Shown here: in pieces, positions 27,829 through 36,540 of the stretch | Position numbering within the stretch: the stretch's first letter is position 1 | How the letters are laid out: each line of letters starts with the position of its first letter | Assembly (NCBI GenBank): GCA_963783245.1 | Contig: CAWAMS010000003.1 | Location: 724,778-788,777 of the forward strand | DNA: 64,000 bases | Direction: 5' to 3' | From: Bog-473 sp963783245 | GTDB taxonomy: Bacteria > Actinomycetota > Acidimicrobiia > Acidimicrobiales > RAAP-2 | Notes under the pieces: generated by a model | What the model saw: the letters and a program-made list of their open reading frames with translations, nothing else | The model's database searches: none | Told to the model about the DNA's origin: nothing | Program-made: the position numbers and the translations under genes

Positions 27829-27836
27829 CCCAAGGC

Positions 27837-27850
27837 GGGACGAGGGTCCC
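27837..27850. promoter_or_regulatory. Additional DevR-like palindrome
   Basis: GGGACGAGGGTCCC, centre 22 bases from the box at 27813-27828, two helical turns away. Its spacing and position suggest an auxiliary site for cooperative binding. Confidence 0.45.
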
Positions 27851-27879
27851 TGATGACGGCAGCTTCGTCGGGCGACAAA

Positions 27880-27893
27880 GGGAACTCCGTCCC
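27880..27893. promoter_or_regulatory. Additional DevR-like palindrome
   Basis: GGGAACTCCGTCCC, centre exactly 20 bases upstream of the box at 27900-27915. One C of the left half is changed to A. Confidence 0.45.
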
Positions 27894-27899
27894 GATCCA

Positions 27900-27915
27900 G
27901 GGACCAATGGCTCTA
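27900..27915 (+). promoter_or_regulatory. DevR-type box for the small gene at 27952
   Basis: GGGACCAATGGCTCTA. The hexamer CACCGT starts at 27937 (standard spacing). The predicted start near 27949 is 3 bases before the ATG at 27952. Confidence 0.7.
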
Positions 27916-27951
27916 GTGGCCCGCTCACGGAGGAGTCACCGTGGAAGGGTC

Positions 27952-28272
27952 ATGTCCATGTACACACACATCCTCGAGGCGGCACTCCACGAGCGCCCAC
28001 AAGCCGAAACCGCGATGACGGCCAGCGAGGCATTGGCCAAACTGCTCGATTCCCGTCAGCATCTCGACGCGGTCGCTCCTCGAACAGGGCATGGACTGGA
28101 GTTCGAACGCGCTGGCCAACCAGGTGGCGTACGATATCGCCCTCATCGATCTCGCCCGGTGTTTCGGTCTTGCCTGTGACCCGAGTTCCTTTGAACAACC
28201 CCGGCGCCGCCGAATCGAACTTGAGCGCGAACTGATCTCACGTGGCATTCGGTTGGAACGAACTCGATCAGT
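27952..28272 (+). CDS. Small protein of unknown function, frameshifted
   Basis: The first frame reads MSMYTHILEAALHERPQAE and on to about 28075; a second frame takes over near 28090 with SNALANQVAYDIALIDLARC, FGLACDPSSFEQP and IELERELISRGIRLE, about 105 residues in all. I recognise the style (small actinobacterial helical proteins with an AYDxALxxLAR core) but not a named family. It sits alone between a cluster of boxes and the DevR gene on the other strand. The ATG at 27958 is an alternative start. The end of the real gene is uncertain because the second frame stays open to about 28414. Confidence 0.5.
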
Positions 28273-28309
28273 CGGCGCACTCCACCTACGAGCACCACTG
28301 AGAGCCCGG

Positions 28310-29008
28310 TTATGTCCCGGTGCCGTCGATCCGGGCTGCTTGGGCCGAACGTTCCTCGATACGAGCTGCGAAAGTGGCGGCTTGGGTGCGGCGCTCGACG
28401 CCGAGCTTGGCTAAGAGATTCGAGATGTAATTCTTCACCGTCTTCTCGGCCAGAATCATGGCATCGGCGATCTGGCGGTTCGTATATCCCTCGGTGATGA
28501 GTTCGAGTATCCGCCGCTCTTGTGGTGTCAGACTCGCTAGCCGTTGGTCCTCGTTGGGACCTGTGCGAAGGCGTTCAAGAACGCGCGGGGTGAGCGAGGG
28601 ATCGAGCAGGGATTCTCCTTCCCCGGCCCGTCGAACCGCGTCCACGAGGTCGTTACTTCCCACCCTCTTCAACAAATAGCCGGCTGCGCCGGCCATGATC
28701 GCCGCAAAGAGCGCCTCGTCATCGGCATAGGAGGTGAGCATCAGGCACTTGATCTCGGGCCAGCGGGAGCGGATCTCTCGACAGACCTCGATGCCGCTGC
28801 CGTCGGGGAGCCTGACGTCGAGCACGGCCACATCCGGGCGGGTGGGTGGAATGCGGGCCATAGCTTCGACCACGGTTCCTGCCTCGCCGACAACCCTGAT
28901 GTCACCAGCGGCCTCGAGTAGCCCCCGCAGCCCGGATCGGACCACTTCGTGGTCGTCGAGGAGAAATACACCCAGGGTCCTACCGCTGTCCTCGGTCTCA
29001 GGTGCCAC
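28310..29008 (-). CDS. devR: DevR/DosR-like NarL-family response regulator
   Basis: 232 residues. Receiver domain with the acidic pair D18/D19, phospho-site D64 in VLDVRLPDG, T92 and K114. The LuxR-type helix-turn-helix follows: LTPQERRILELITEG, TNRQIADAMILAEKTVKNYISNLLAKLG cut across two helices, then VERRTQAA. The recognition helix EKTVKNY carries K189, K192 and N193, the equivalents of the residues that touch DNA in M. tuberculosis DevR. This fits the GGGACC/GGCCC boxes found throughout the window. It should be activated by a DevS-type kinase (20.9 kb). No box stands in front of its own gene, so strong autoregulation as in mycobacteria is not evident. Confidence 0.9.
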   Translation of the reverse strand: MAPETEDSGRTLGVFLLDDHEVVRSGLRGLLEAAGDIRVVGEAGTVVEAMARIPPTRPDVAVLDVRLPDGSGIEVCREIRSRWPEIKCLMLTSYADDEALFAAIMAGAAGYLLKRVGSNDLVDAVRRAGEGESLLDPSLTPRVLERLRTGPNEDQRLASLTPQERRILELITEGYTNRQIADAMILAEKTVKNYISNLLAKLGVERRTQAATFAARIEERSAQAARIDGTGT

Positions 29009-29206
29009 TCGGATGCCAATCTCCCCATCTGGTACGGACGGTTCTCACGACGACGCACAAATTAGCGCTCTAGCCTGCGCTGTTCTGCCCCACCATTCTA
29101 TCGAGGATCCAGTCAACTGCGGATAGTTCTCACAGCCCTCCCCGGCAGGGAAAGGGGCCCTGAACTCCCCGCGCTCCGGACGCCGTGTTCTTCTCCCTTG
29201 TCGCGA

Positions 29207-29221
29207 GGGGCCATTGGCCCC
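29207..29221 (+). promoter_or_regulatory. Upstream DevR-type box of the arc operon
   Basis: GGGGCCATTGGCCCC, a perfect palindrome. Its centre is 21 bases upstream of the next box, two helical turns, as expected for cooperative DevR dimers. Confidence 0.65.
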
Positions 29222-29227
29222 ATTGCG

Positions 29228-29243
29228 AGGACCAATGGCCCTA
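29228..29243 (+). promoter_or_regulatory. Promoter-proximal DevR-type box of the arc operon
   Basis: AGGACCAATGGCCCTA. The hexamer TACCGT begins at 29266, one base beyond the standard spacing. Predicted start near 29278, leader about 68 bases. The rest of 29009-29206 holds no gene and no further convincing site. Confidence 0.72.
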
Positions 29244-29345
29244 TTGGGAACCGTCCAATCCTCCTTACCGTGCAGTCAAGGACACGACACGTGCCTGGAC
29301 AATCTCAGCCCGGGCTCCTCGCTCGCCGCCCAAAGGGAGAATTGC

Positions 29346-30806
29346 ATGACGCTCATCACGGATCGGCCACCGTCTGCGGGTCAATCGGGACCACCGGATC
29401 CACCGATGTCGGCGCGCAACGAAAAGAAGGCCCATTCTCTGGGCTTGACGTCGGCCACGGGATTGGTGATCGGCAGCATCGTCGGGACCGGCGTGTTCAC
29501 CATGCCAGCGGTGTTGGCGGGTGCCGGCACTATGGGCATTGTCGTCCTCGCGGTGATCGCCGTCGGGGCCATGCTGCTCGCCGTGCTGTTCGGTCAGCTC
29601 ACGAAGAGGGTGCCCAACAGCGATGGCGGCCTGTACGCCTACTCCCGCCACGAGTTCGGCGACTTCGCAGGCTACCTCGTCGGGTGGTGCTACTGGATCC
29701 AGGCGTGGGCCGGAAACGCTGCGATCGTCTCGTCGTGGGTGTTCTACGTCGACGCCCTCTTCGGTCTCTCCCACCCGAGCGGTATGGAGAACTTCGGCAT
29801 TGCCGTGGTGGGACTTTGGGTCCCGGCGGCGATCAACTTGGTCGGAATTCGGCAGATGGCCTGGTTCCAGAACGTCACGGTCGTGTTGAAGTTCCTCCCA
29901 CTGCTCTTCGTCGGCGTTGTCGGCTGGTTTTTCGTCACCGCTTCGCATTTCGGACCTTTCAACGCCTCGGGTGGCAGCCTCTACAGCGCCATCGGGATCG
30001 CTGCTGGTGTGGCCTTGTTCTCCTTCATCGGCGTCGAAGCGGCGGCCGTCACCGCCAAGCGAGTTCGGGATCCGCGAAAGAACGTCCTTCGTGCATCGAT
30101 GCTCGGCACAGTCATCAGCGCCATGCTCTACGTGCTTGTGACCGCTGCAGTCATGGGGCTGGTGGCGCACCACACGTTGGTCAACACCGGTTCGCCTTTC
30201 GTCAACGCTTTCCAGTCCATCTTTCCCCATGAAGCATGGGCAGGAAAGTTCATCGCCGCCATTGCCGTGGTGTCGGGAATCGGCGCCCTCAACGGCTGGA
30301 CCTTGATCGTCACGGAGACGTCACGGGCTATCGCGCAAGACGACTTGTTCCCCCGACCGTTCACCTGGACCGACCGCAAAGGAACAGCCTGGTTCGGCAT
30401 TTTGGTCGGGACCGCCTTGCCGACGCTCCTGATGTTCTGGCGTTACAACACCAGTGCCGGGCTCACCGTCTTCACCTATCTGGTCGACCTCACCGTTGTC
30501 ACCGTGGCCATCCCGTACTTCTTCTCCGCCATCGCGCAGTTGACCTACCTGGTCTCACGGCGGCGCCGCGTCCAAGGCTGGCAGTTGGCCCGTGACCTGT
30601 CGGTCGCTGGAGCGAGCGTCTTGTTCTCGCTGTGGGTCACCTTCGCTTCGGGCTATCAGGTGGTCTACCAAGCGCTCGTGGTGATCCTGGTTGGCCTTAT
30701 CCTCTACGCCTTCTTGAACGCTCGCCGTCAGCGACTCGGGGAGGCGGCCGAACCGAAGGATTTCACCATGGAGGCCCCGGCGAGTGAGTTGGCAGAGTCG
30801 AATTGA
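29346..30806 (+). CDS. arcD: APC-family amino-acid antiporter (arginine/ornithine, ArcD type)
   Basis: 486 residues with about 12 membrane segments. The first carries the APC signature GLVIGSIVGTGVFTMPAVLAG; SFIGVEAAAVTAKRVRDPRKN is the usual helix 6 region. It begins at an ATG with GGGAGA upstream, after the N-terminal 35 hydrophilic residues. Arginine/ornithine exchange is inferred from its place directly in front of arcA, arcB and arcC; by sequence alone it could be another basic amino-acid permease. Exchange would bring in arginine and remove ornithine without energy cost during the arginine deiminase pathway. Confidence 0.8.
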   Translation: MTLITDRPPSAGQSGPPDPPMSARNEKKAHSLGLTSATGLVIGSIVGTGVFTMPAVLAGAGTMGIVVLAVIAVGAMLLAVLFGQLTKRVPNSDGGLYAYSRHEFGDFAGYLVGWCYWIQAWAGNAAIVSSWVFYVDALFGLSHPSGMENFGIAVVGLWVPAAINLVGIRQMAWFQNVTVVLKFLPLLFVGVVGWFFVTASHFGPFNASGGSLYSAIGIAAGVALFSFIGVEAAAVTAKRVRDPRKNVLRASMLGTVISAMLYVLVTAAVMGLVAHHTLVNTGSPFVNAFQSIFPHEAWAGKFIAAIAVVSGIGALNGWTLIVTETSRAIAQDDLFPRPFTWTDRKGTAWFGILVGTALPTLLMFWRYNTSAGLTVFTYLVDLTVVTVAIPYFFSAIAQLTYLVSRRRRVQGWQLARDLSVAGASVLFSLWVTFASGYQVVYQALVVILVGLILYAFLNARRQRLGEAAEPKDFTMEAPASELAESN

Positions 30807-30858
30807 CTCGCATCCGGCCACGCACTCGCCATTTCAAAGCTGCAGATCGGAGGACTCA

Positions 30859-32078
30859 ATGACGTTTCAAGTTGATTCAGAGGTCGGCCAGCTTCGCCGA
30901 GCCATCATCCACAGACCGGGGTTGGAGCTCTCGCGGCTCACCCCGGACAACATCGGCGATCTGCTCTTCGATGACGTGATGTGGGCCAAGAAGGCGAGAG
31001 AGGAGCATGATGCCTTCGCCCAGGCCCTCCGCGACAAGGGAGTGGAGGTGCACTACTACGGGCAGCTCCTGGCCGAAACTCTTGACGTGCCAGACGGACG
31101 AGCGTTCGTCCTTGATCGGCTCTGTACCGCCGGAAAACCTGGGTCCATCGCTGGTCGAGCCCATGAGGGCGCTCTTCGAGCAGCTCGACGGGCCTTCGTT
31201 GGCGGAATACCTGGTGGGAGGCGTGCTCAAGGCTGACGTGCATCCCAAGGGTGCGCAGAGCCTGAAGTGGGACATGCTTCGGGCGGACGACTTCCTTCTT
31301 CCGCCGCTTGCCCAACCATCTCTTTCAGCGTGACAACTCGTGCTGGATCTACAACGGGGTCACCATCAATCCAATGGCCAAACCGGCACGTCAGCGCGAG
31401 ACGCTTCATACCCGCGCTATCTACGGGTTTCATCCGATGTTCGACTCAAAGTTCACCGTCTACTTCGGCGATGGTGACGAGCAGCATCAGCCGGCGACGC
31501 TCGAGGGCGGCGATGTCCATGTCATCGGACACGGTGCAGTACTTATAGGTATGGGCGAGCGGACATCACCGATGGCCGTGGAGATGGTGGCCAAGGCGTT
31601 GTTCGCCAGTGGCCAAGCTCACCAGGTGATCGCCATCGAGCTACCGCACAGCCATGCTTTCATGCATCTCGACACCGTGATGTCCATGGTTGATGTCGGA
31701 ACATTCGTGCTCTATCCGTTCTTCGACCGGCATTTGCGCAGTTGGACCCTGACAGGCGGCGAGTCACCAACCACCCTCAACGTTTCACGCAACCACAACC
31801 TCTGGAGCACCCTGGCCGATGTCCTCGAAGTCGATGAGGTCAGAGTTCTTACTACCGACGAGGACATCCGGGCCGCCGAGCGAGAGCAGTGGGACGACGG
31901 TACGAATTATCTGGCCGTCGCTCCGGGTGTCGTGATGGGGTACGAACGCAATGTGGCGACCAATACCATGTTGCGCAAGCACGGGATCGAAGTTGTCACG
32001 ATCGCTGGCGAGGAGCTCGGTCGTGGACGTGGCGGTCCCCGCTGCATGACCTGCCCTATCACTCGCGACGCCGCCTAA
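30859..32078 (+). CDS. arcA: Arginine deiminase, two frameshifts
   Basis: About 406 residues once breaks near 31127 and 31305 are bridged. The N-terminal frame has the family start VDSEVGQLRRAIIHRPGLEL and SRLTPDNIGDLLFDDV. The middle frame adds EPMRALFEQLDGPSLAEYLV; the C-terminal frame has LFQRDNSCWIYNGVTINPMA, the GGDVHVIGHGAV and SHAFMHLDTVMSMVD motifs, and the catalytic cysteine in GGPRCMTCPI near the end. It hydrolyses arginine to citrulline and ammonia. A GGAGG ribosome site precedes the ATG. It follows arcD after 52 bases. Confidence 0.85.
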
Positions 32079-32109
32079 ACAGACCATCGATCCCTTCGGA
32101 GGACAAAAG

Positions 32110-33123
32110 ATGAATCTCAACGGACGCAGCTTTCTCAAGGAGATCGACTTCACCAAAGAGGAATTCGCCTCGCTGATCGACCTGGCGGATCAGCTACGCA
32201 ACGAAAAACGCACGCAGCAAGAGAACCGGGCGCTCACAGGTAGGAATATTGCACTCATATTCGAGAAAACGTCGACCCGGACACGCTCCGCCTTCGAAGT
32301 GGCGGCGCACGATCAGGGTGCTCATGTGAGTTACCTCGGTCCAGGTGAGACACAACTCGGGAAGAAAGAGACCGTAAAGGACACAGCCCGAGTCCTCGGA
32401 CGCATGTACGACGGGATTGAGTTTCGTGGATTCTCGCAACGAGACGTCGAGACCTTGGCCGAATACTCCGGAGTCCCGGTGTGGAACGGTCTGACGGACC
32501 AATGGCACCCGACGCAGATGCTGGCCGACATGTTGACAATGCGCGACCATGCTGCGAAACCCCTCGACTCCGTGTCCTACGCCTACTTGGGTGACGCCAG
32601 GAACAACACGGCCAACTCCCTTCTCGTGACGGGAGCGCTCTTGGGTATGAACGTTCGCATTTGTGCGCCAGAACTGCTCTGGCCCAGCACGGAAGTCCGA
32701 GACATCGCACAAGAGCTGGCGAAGGCCTCCGGCGCCTGGTTGACCATCACCGACGACGTCGCGACGGCAGTCGAAGGTGTTGATTTCGTCTACACGGATG
32801 TGTGGGTGTCGATGGGAGAGCCGGCGGAAGCGTGGACCGCCCGAATCGACGAGCTCACTCCCTACCAGGTCAATGGAGACGTGATGGCAATGACGGGCAA
32901 TCCTGAGGCGCGCTTCATGCACTGCCTGCCGGCACTGCACAATCGGGACACTGACATCGGGAGGACGATTTACGAGAAATTCGGGCTCTCAGCCCTTGAG
33001 GTGACTGACGACGTTTTCGAATCACCGGCATCGGTTGTCTTCGATCAGGCAGAAAACCGGCTCCACACGATCAAGGCGGTCATGGTGGCAACGCTGGGCC
33101 GACCCAACCCGAGGCCCATATGA
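32110..33123 (+). CDS. arcB: Ornithine carbamoyltransferase (catabolic)
   Basis: 337 residues. Carbamoyl-phosphate motif FEKTSTRTRSAFEVAA near residue 50, DQWHPTQMLADMLTM in the middle, ornithine-site FMHCLPALHN near 270 and the FEITD-like DDVFESPASVVFDQAENRLHT cut at its end. It phosphorolyses citrulline to ornithine and carbamoyl phosphate in this pathway. Placement between arcA and arcC argues for the catabolic role rather than arginine synthesis. Its stop overlaps the arcC start by 4 bases. Confidence 0.92.
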   Translation: MNLNGRSFLKEIDFTKEEFASLIDLADQLRNEKRTQQENRALTGRNIALIFEKTSTRTRSAFEVAAHDQGAHVSYLGPGETQLGKKETVKDTARVLGRMYDGIEFRGFSQRDVETLAEYSGVPVWNGLTDQWHPTQMLADMLTMRDHAAKPLDSVSYAYLGDARNNTANSLLVTGALLGMNVRICAPELLWPSTEVRDIAQELAKASGAWLTITDDVATAVEGVDFVYTDVWVSMGEPAEAWTARIDELTPYQVNGDVMAMTGNPEARFMHCLPALHNRDTDIGRTIYEKFGLSALEVTDDVFESPASVVFDQAENRLHTIKAVMVATLGRPNPRPI

Positions 33124-34061
33124 GGGTCGTCGTTGCTCTGGGAGGCAACGCGCTCTTGAAACGAGGCCAGACCCCGGTTGCCGAACTCCAACAAGAGCAC
33201 GTTATTGCGGCGGTCCAGGCGCTTACACCGCTCGCCCTCAACCACGACCTCGTCATTACCCATGGCAATGGCCCACAAGTCGGCTTGTTGGCACTCGAGA
33301 GCGCGCACGATCCGGATCTCCCCCATCCCTATCCATTCGATGCTCTCGTCGCCGAGACCCAGGGCATGATCGGCTACCTCCTCCTCCAATCCCTCGAGAA
33401 TGCCTTACCTGGAAAGCAGATTGTCTGCCTCATTACCCAGACTCTGGTTGCAGCTGACGACCCTGCACTGGAGAATCCGACGAAGTTCGTGGGTCCGATC
33501 TACAGCGAGGCCGAAGCCCGGCAATTGGCAGAGCGGTGGGGATGGCACGTTCGAGCCGATGGGGAGAGTTGGAGACGTGTGGTGGCCTCACCCGAACCAC
33601 AGGAAATAGTCGAGCTGGCAACAATCAAGGTCTTGCTGGCGGATGGTGCCATCGTTGTCTGTGCGGGAGGCGGTGGTGTGCCGGTCCGCCGAACCCCTGA
33701 CGGCCAACTCCAAGGTGTCGAGGCCGTTGTGGACAAGGACTCCACAACAGCGTTGCTGGCGGAGAACCTCGGGGCGGACGCACTTCTCCTCCTGACTGAC
33801 GTGCCGGCGGTCGAGATGGATTACGGGAAGCCGAATGCTCGCTCGATCCATCGCATCAGCATCTCTGCGCTCGGACAGATGCAGTTTCCATCGGGCTCGA
33901 TGGGGCCGAAAATCGCCGCCGCATGTCGCTTTGTGCGCGGTACCACCAAGGTTGCTGCCATCGGCCGGCTGGAGGACGCCGCCAAACTGCTGGACGGCAG
34001 CGCCGGAACCACGATCTACGACGAGACCTTCCGGGGGGATTCTGAAAGGACAACGACATGA
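33120..34061 (+). CDS. arcC: Carbamate kinase
   Basis: 313 residues. N-terminal ALGGNALLKRGQTP, ITHGNGPQVGLLALES, the C-terminal nucleotide site EAVVDKDSTTALLAENLGAD cut here, and the final FPSGSMGPKIAAACRFV motif are all present. It transfers the phosphate of carbamoyl phosphate to ADP, the ATP-yielding step of the pathway. Overlaps arcB upstream and the Usp gene downstream by 4 bases each. Confidence 0.93.
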   Translation: MRVVVALGGNALLKRGQTPVAELQQEHVIAAVQALTPLALNHDLVITHGNGPQVGLLALESAHDPDLPHPYPFDALVAETQGMIGYLLLQSLENALPGKQIVCLITQTLVAADDPALENPTKFVGPIYSEAEARQLAERWGWHVRADGESWRRVVASPEPQEIVELATIKVLLADGAIVVCAGGGGVPVRRTPDGQLQGVEAVVDKDSTTALLAENLGADALLLLTDVPAVEMDYGKPNARSIHRISISALGQMQFPSGSMGPKIAAACRFVRGTTKVAAIGRLEDAAKLLDGSAGTTIYDETFRGDSERTTT

Positions 34062-34523
34062 CACCAGAAACGTCCCCAGGAGCCGAACCCGAAGAGACAA
34101 AGGCAAGAATCGTCGTCGGTATCGATGGCTCTGACTGCCTCCATGGACGCTCTCGACTGGGCTGGTCGGCAGGCACACCTGACGCATGCGGCCCTAGAAA
34201 TGATCAGGACGTGGGACTGGCCCACGGCATACGGTTGGGCCATGTACTTCCCGGAGGACTACCACCCCGCGGCAGGTATTCCCGAGCTGTTGTCGAAGGC
34301 TGCGGACGAGCTTCATGGAAAGTATCCCGACATCGAGATTACGTTCCAAGTAGTGCAAGGGCATCCTGCACAGCTACTGGTGGAGGCTTCCAAAGGCGCT
34401 GATCTCCTGGTTGTCGGGAGTCGTGGGCACGGCGAGTTCGTCGGCATGCTGATCGGCTCTGTGAGCGAGTACTGCGCCGCCAACGCCAACTGTCCGGTCC
34501 TGATTCACCGAGGCGTCGAATGA
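34058..34523 (+). CDS. Universal stress protein, one frameshift
   Basis: About 154 residues when the break near 34130-34140 is bridged. The first frame gives RIVVGIDGSD, the second takes over at MDALDWAGRQAHLTHAALE and ends with the ATP-binding pattern VVGSRGHGEFVGMLIGSVSEYC (G-2x-G-9x-G-S). It is the first of two Usp genes translationally coupled to arcC. Usp proteins bind ATP and several are DosR-regulated in mycobacteria (Rv1996, Rv2005c, Rv2623). Confidence 0.78.
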
Positions 34524-35006
34524 CCGCCAGCGGATCGCCTGCCAAAAGATCCAGTTGCGGAAAGCGAGGAGGCGGCGCTCGAGGCGTCGTCTTCGGAGCA
34601 TCGCATCGTCGTCGGGGTGGACGGTTCCGGCGAGAGCGCGCGAGCCCTCGATTGGGCTATCAGTTATGCCCAGCAGCGTGGCGCCGTCCTCGACATTGTC
34701 ACAGCCTGGATGTTCCCCATGGCTATCGGCTATGCCTTCACCACCACGGTCGCCGAGGTCCGGCAAAAGGCGCTCGATCTGCTCGCCGAAGCCGTGAGTC
34801 ACGTCGCCGAGGTCGCACCCGATGTCGTCGTCCGTAGTGAAGCAAACGAGCAACCAGCGGGACCGACGCTCGTCATGGCGAGCAAAGGCGCAGATCTGCT
34901 GGTTGTGGGGTCTCGCGGCATGGGGGGCTTCGAGGAGCTGCTGATCGGCTCGGTCGGCCACTACTGCATGCGACGCGCATCTTGCTCGGTGGTCATCGTC
35001 CGCTGA
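34520..35006 (+). CDS. Universal stress protein, probable N-terminal frameshift
   Basis: The core reads HRIVVGVDGSGESARALDWA through to VVGSRGMGGFEELLIGSVGHYC, a clear ATP-binding Usp. The ATG at 34520 overlaps the previous stop (ATGA) but is in another frame, and the core frame has no ATG before 34617, so one base is probably missing between 34530 and 34560. The mid region is about 10 residues shorter than in relatives. Last gene of the arc operon. Confidence 0.72.
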
Positions 35007-35047
35007 ACGAGCGTGCCTGCACTCGGCAACCGCTTGCATGCCCGCAA

Positions 35048-35491
35048 TCAGACAGGCGGGCGGGCCGTCCCGCCTTCACGCTCATGCGGCACAATTGTCA
35101 CCGGGATGACCGAGCGTTCAGCAAGCTCGAGACTCGTGCTCCCGAGGAGCGACCCCCCATGGGCGTCGGAACCGCGGGAGCCAACCACCACGAGATCAGC
35201 CGACTCTGGTGGTTCGGTCATGCGGAGCAACGCTGAGCATGGGTCACCATCGACCACGGACCATTGGATCCGTCCTGGGTCACAGCCCGCTCCTGCGGCC
35301 ACCCGCAAGGCCGACTCTCGATGCACCGCGACGTGATCGGCCAGAAGTCCGGCGTGCTCCAGGAGACCGACGGCATGCACAATCCGCAATCGACCTCCGA
35401 TCGCCCTCGTCAATTGAGCCGCCCAACTTACGGCCGCCGTGGATTCCACCGAGCCGTCATAACCCACAACGACAGTTGATGACGCATTCAT
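35048..35491 (-). CDS. Universal stress protein
   Basis: 147 residues, intact. TVVVGYDGSVESTAAVSWAA at the N terminus and VVVGSRGSDAHGGSLLGSTSLEL as the ATP motif, with GS instead of the usual GSV turn. Its ATG overlaps the deacetylase stop by 4 bases, making it the last gene of the small-protein/GNAT/deacetylase unit. Confidence 0.85.
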   Translation of the reverse strand: MNASSTVVVGYDGSVESTAAVSWAAQLTRAIGGRLRIVHAVGLLEHAGLLADHVAVHRESALRVAAGAGCDPGRIQWSVVDGDPCSALLRMTEPPESADLVVVGSRGSDAHGGSLLGSTSLELAERSVIPVTIVPHEREGGTARPPV

Positions 35492-36540
35492 CGGTCGTCC
35501 TCCACGCTCGACATCATTGTGTCCATTGATTCCATCGCTCGATAGCGATCTCTTTCAGCGACGCGCACTTCGATCATGCCCGGTCCTCCATACGTCGGTG
35601 CGGCGGGATGAGCGTGGAGACCGAGCAGCGCACCGAGCGTGTCGGTGACTGACATCCGCAGGGCCGTGTTGTCGTAGCCGCCTTCGAGGAACAACAGGAG
35701 CCGCCCTGGTAGAGGAGAGAACTCGTTCACGATCCGGGCCAGCTCAGCGAAGTCTCCGCTGGACAGGGCGAGATCTCCCAGCGGATCCGCCTGGTGTGCG
35801 TCGAAACCACACGACACCAGCACCCAGTCGGGAGAGAACTGTTCGATCGTTGGTCGTGCCACAGTGTCGATGGCGGCTCGTACGACATCACCGGTTGCCC
35901 CTGCCGGAAGCGGAATATTGACTGTGAGCCCCGGCGCCTTTGGTCCTCCGATCTCCCGTGCTCTTCCGGTCCCGGGAAAGAACGGGTACTGGTGAGTTGA
36001 GACGTAGAGCACATCGGGATCATCCCAAAAGATCGATTGGGTTCCGTTGCCGTGGTGCACATCCCAGTCGACGATCAGCACCTTCTGTCCGCGTGCTGTC
36101 AACGAAGCGGCTGCGACGGCGACATTGTTGAGAAGGCAAAATCCCATGGCCCTATCACGTTCGGCGTGGTGCCCGGGAGGGCGCACCGGCACGAAGGCCA
36201 CGCCTTCACCCCGTTCCTCCAAGGTGGCAATCGCCGCTAAACCCGCCCCCGCTGCCCGACGAGCTGCATTCCACGAGTCTTCCCGAGCGTAAGTGTCAGG
36301 ATCGATGTCACCACCACCATTGGCACAGAATGCTTCGAGCTCTGTGAGGTAGGCGAGCGAATGGACACGGGTGAGGGCACTCAATTCGGCCTTCGGCGTG
36401 GGTGGAAAGATGACATCGTCCTCGAGCCCGAGTGCTCGTACGCCATCCATCACGGAAAAGATTCGCGCCTGTTGTTCGGGGTGAAGCGTTCCCCCATCGT
36501 GCTCGATCGTGCCAGTTGGACCGGCAATGATGAGTGTCAC
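35488..36540 (-). CDS. Histone-deacetylase-family zinc amidohydrolase (AcuC-like)
   Basis: 350 residues. The arginase/deacetylase fold residues are visible: paired catalytic histidines H124/H125 in PPGHHAERDRAMGFCLLNN, zinc ligands D160 and H162 in DWDVHHGNGTQ, a third acidic ligand D252-region in SCGFDAHQADPLG, and the active-site tyrosine in LEGGYD. Members remove acetyl groups from lysine (AcuC on acetyl-CoA synthetase) or from polyamines. Start and stop both overlap neighbours by 4 bases: GNAT upstream, Usp downstream. The GNAT partner favours a protein-acetylation switch; acetylpolyamine amidohydrolase is the alternative. Confidence 0.85.
   Translation of the reverse strand: MTLIIAGPTGTIEHDGGTLHPEQQARIFSVMDGVRALGLEDDVIFPPTPKAELSALTRVHSLAYLTELEAFCANGGGDIDPDTYAREDSWNAARRAAGAGLAAIATLEERGEGVAFVPVRPPGHHAERDRAMGFCLLNNVAVAAASLTARGQKVLIVDWDVHHGNGTQSIFWDDPDVLYVSTHQYPFFPGTGRAREIGGPKAPGLTVNIPLPAGATGDVVRAAIDTVARPTIEQFSPDWVLVSCGFDAHQADPLGDLALSSGDFAELARIVNEFSPLPGRLLLFLEGGYDNTALRMSVTDTLGALLGLHAHPAAPTYGGPGMIEVRVAERDRYRAMESMDTMMSSVEDDR

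Noticed and set aside
29146..29162. GGGAAAGGGGCCCTGA upstream of devR and arcD
   Set aside because: Spacing is one base short and the left half lacks the AC step. Could be a decayed site, but not supportable.
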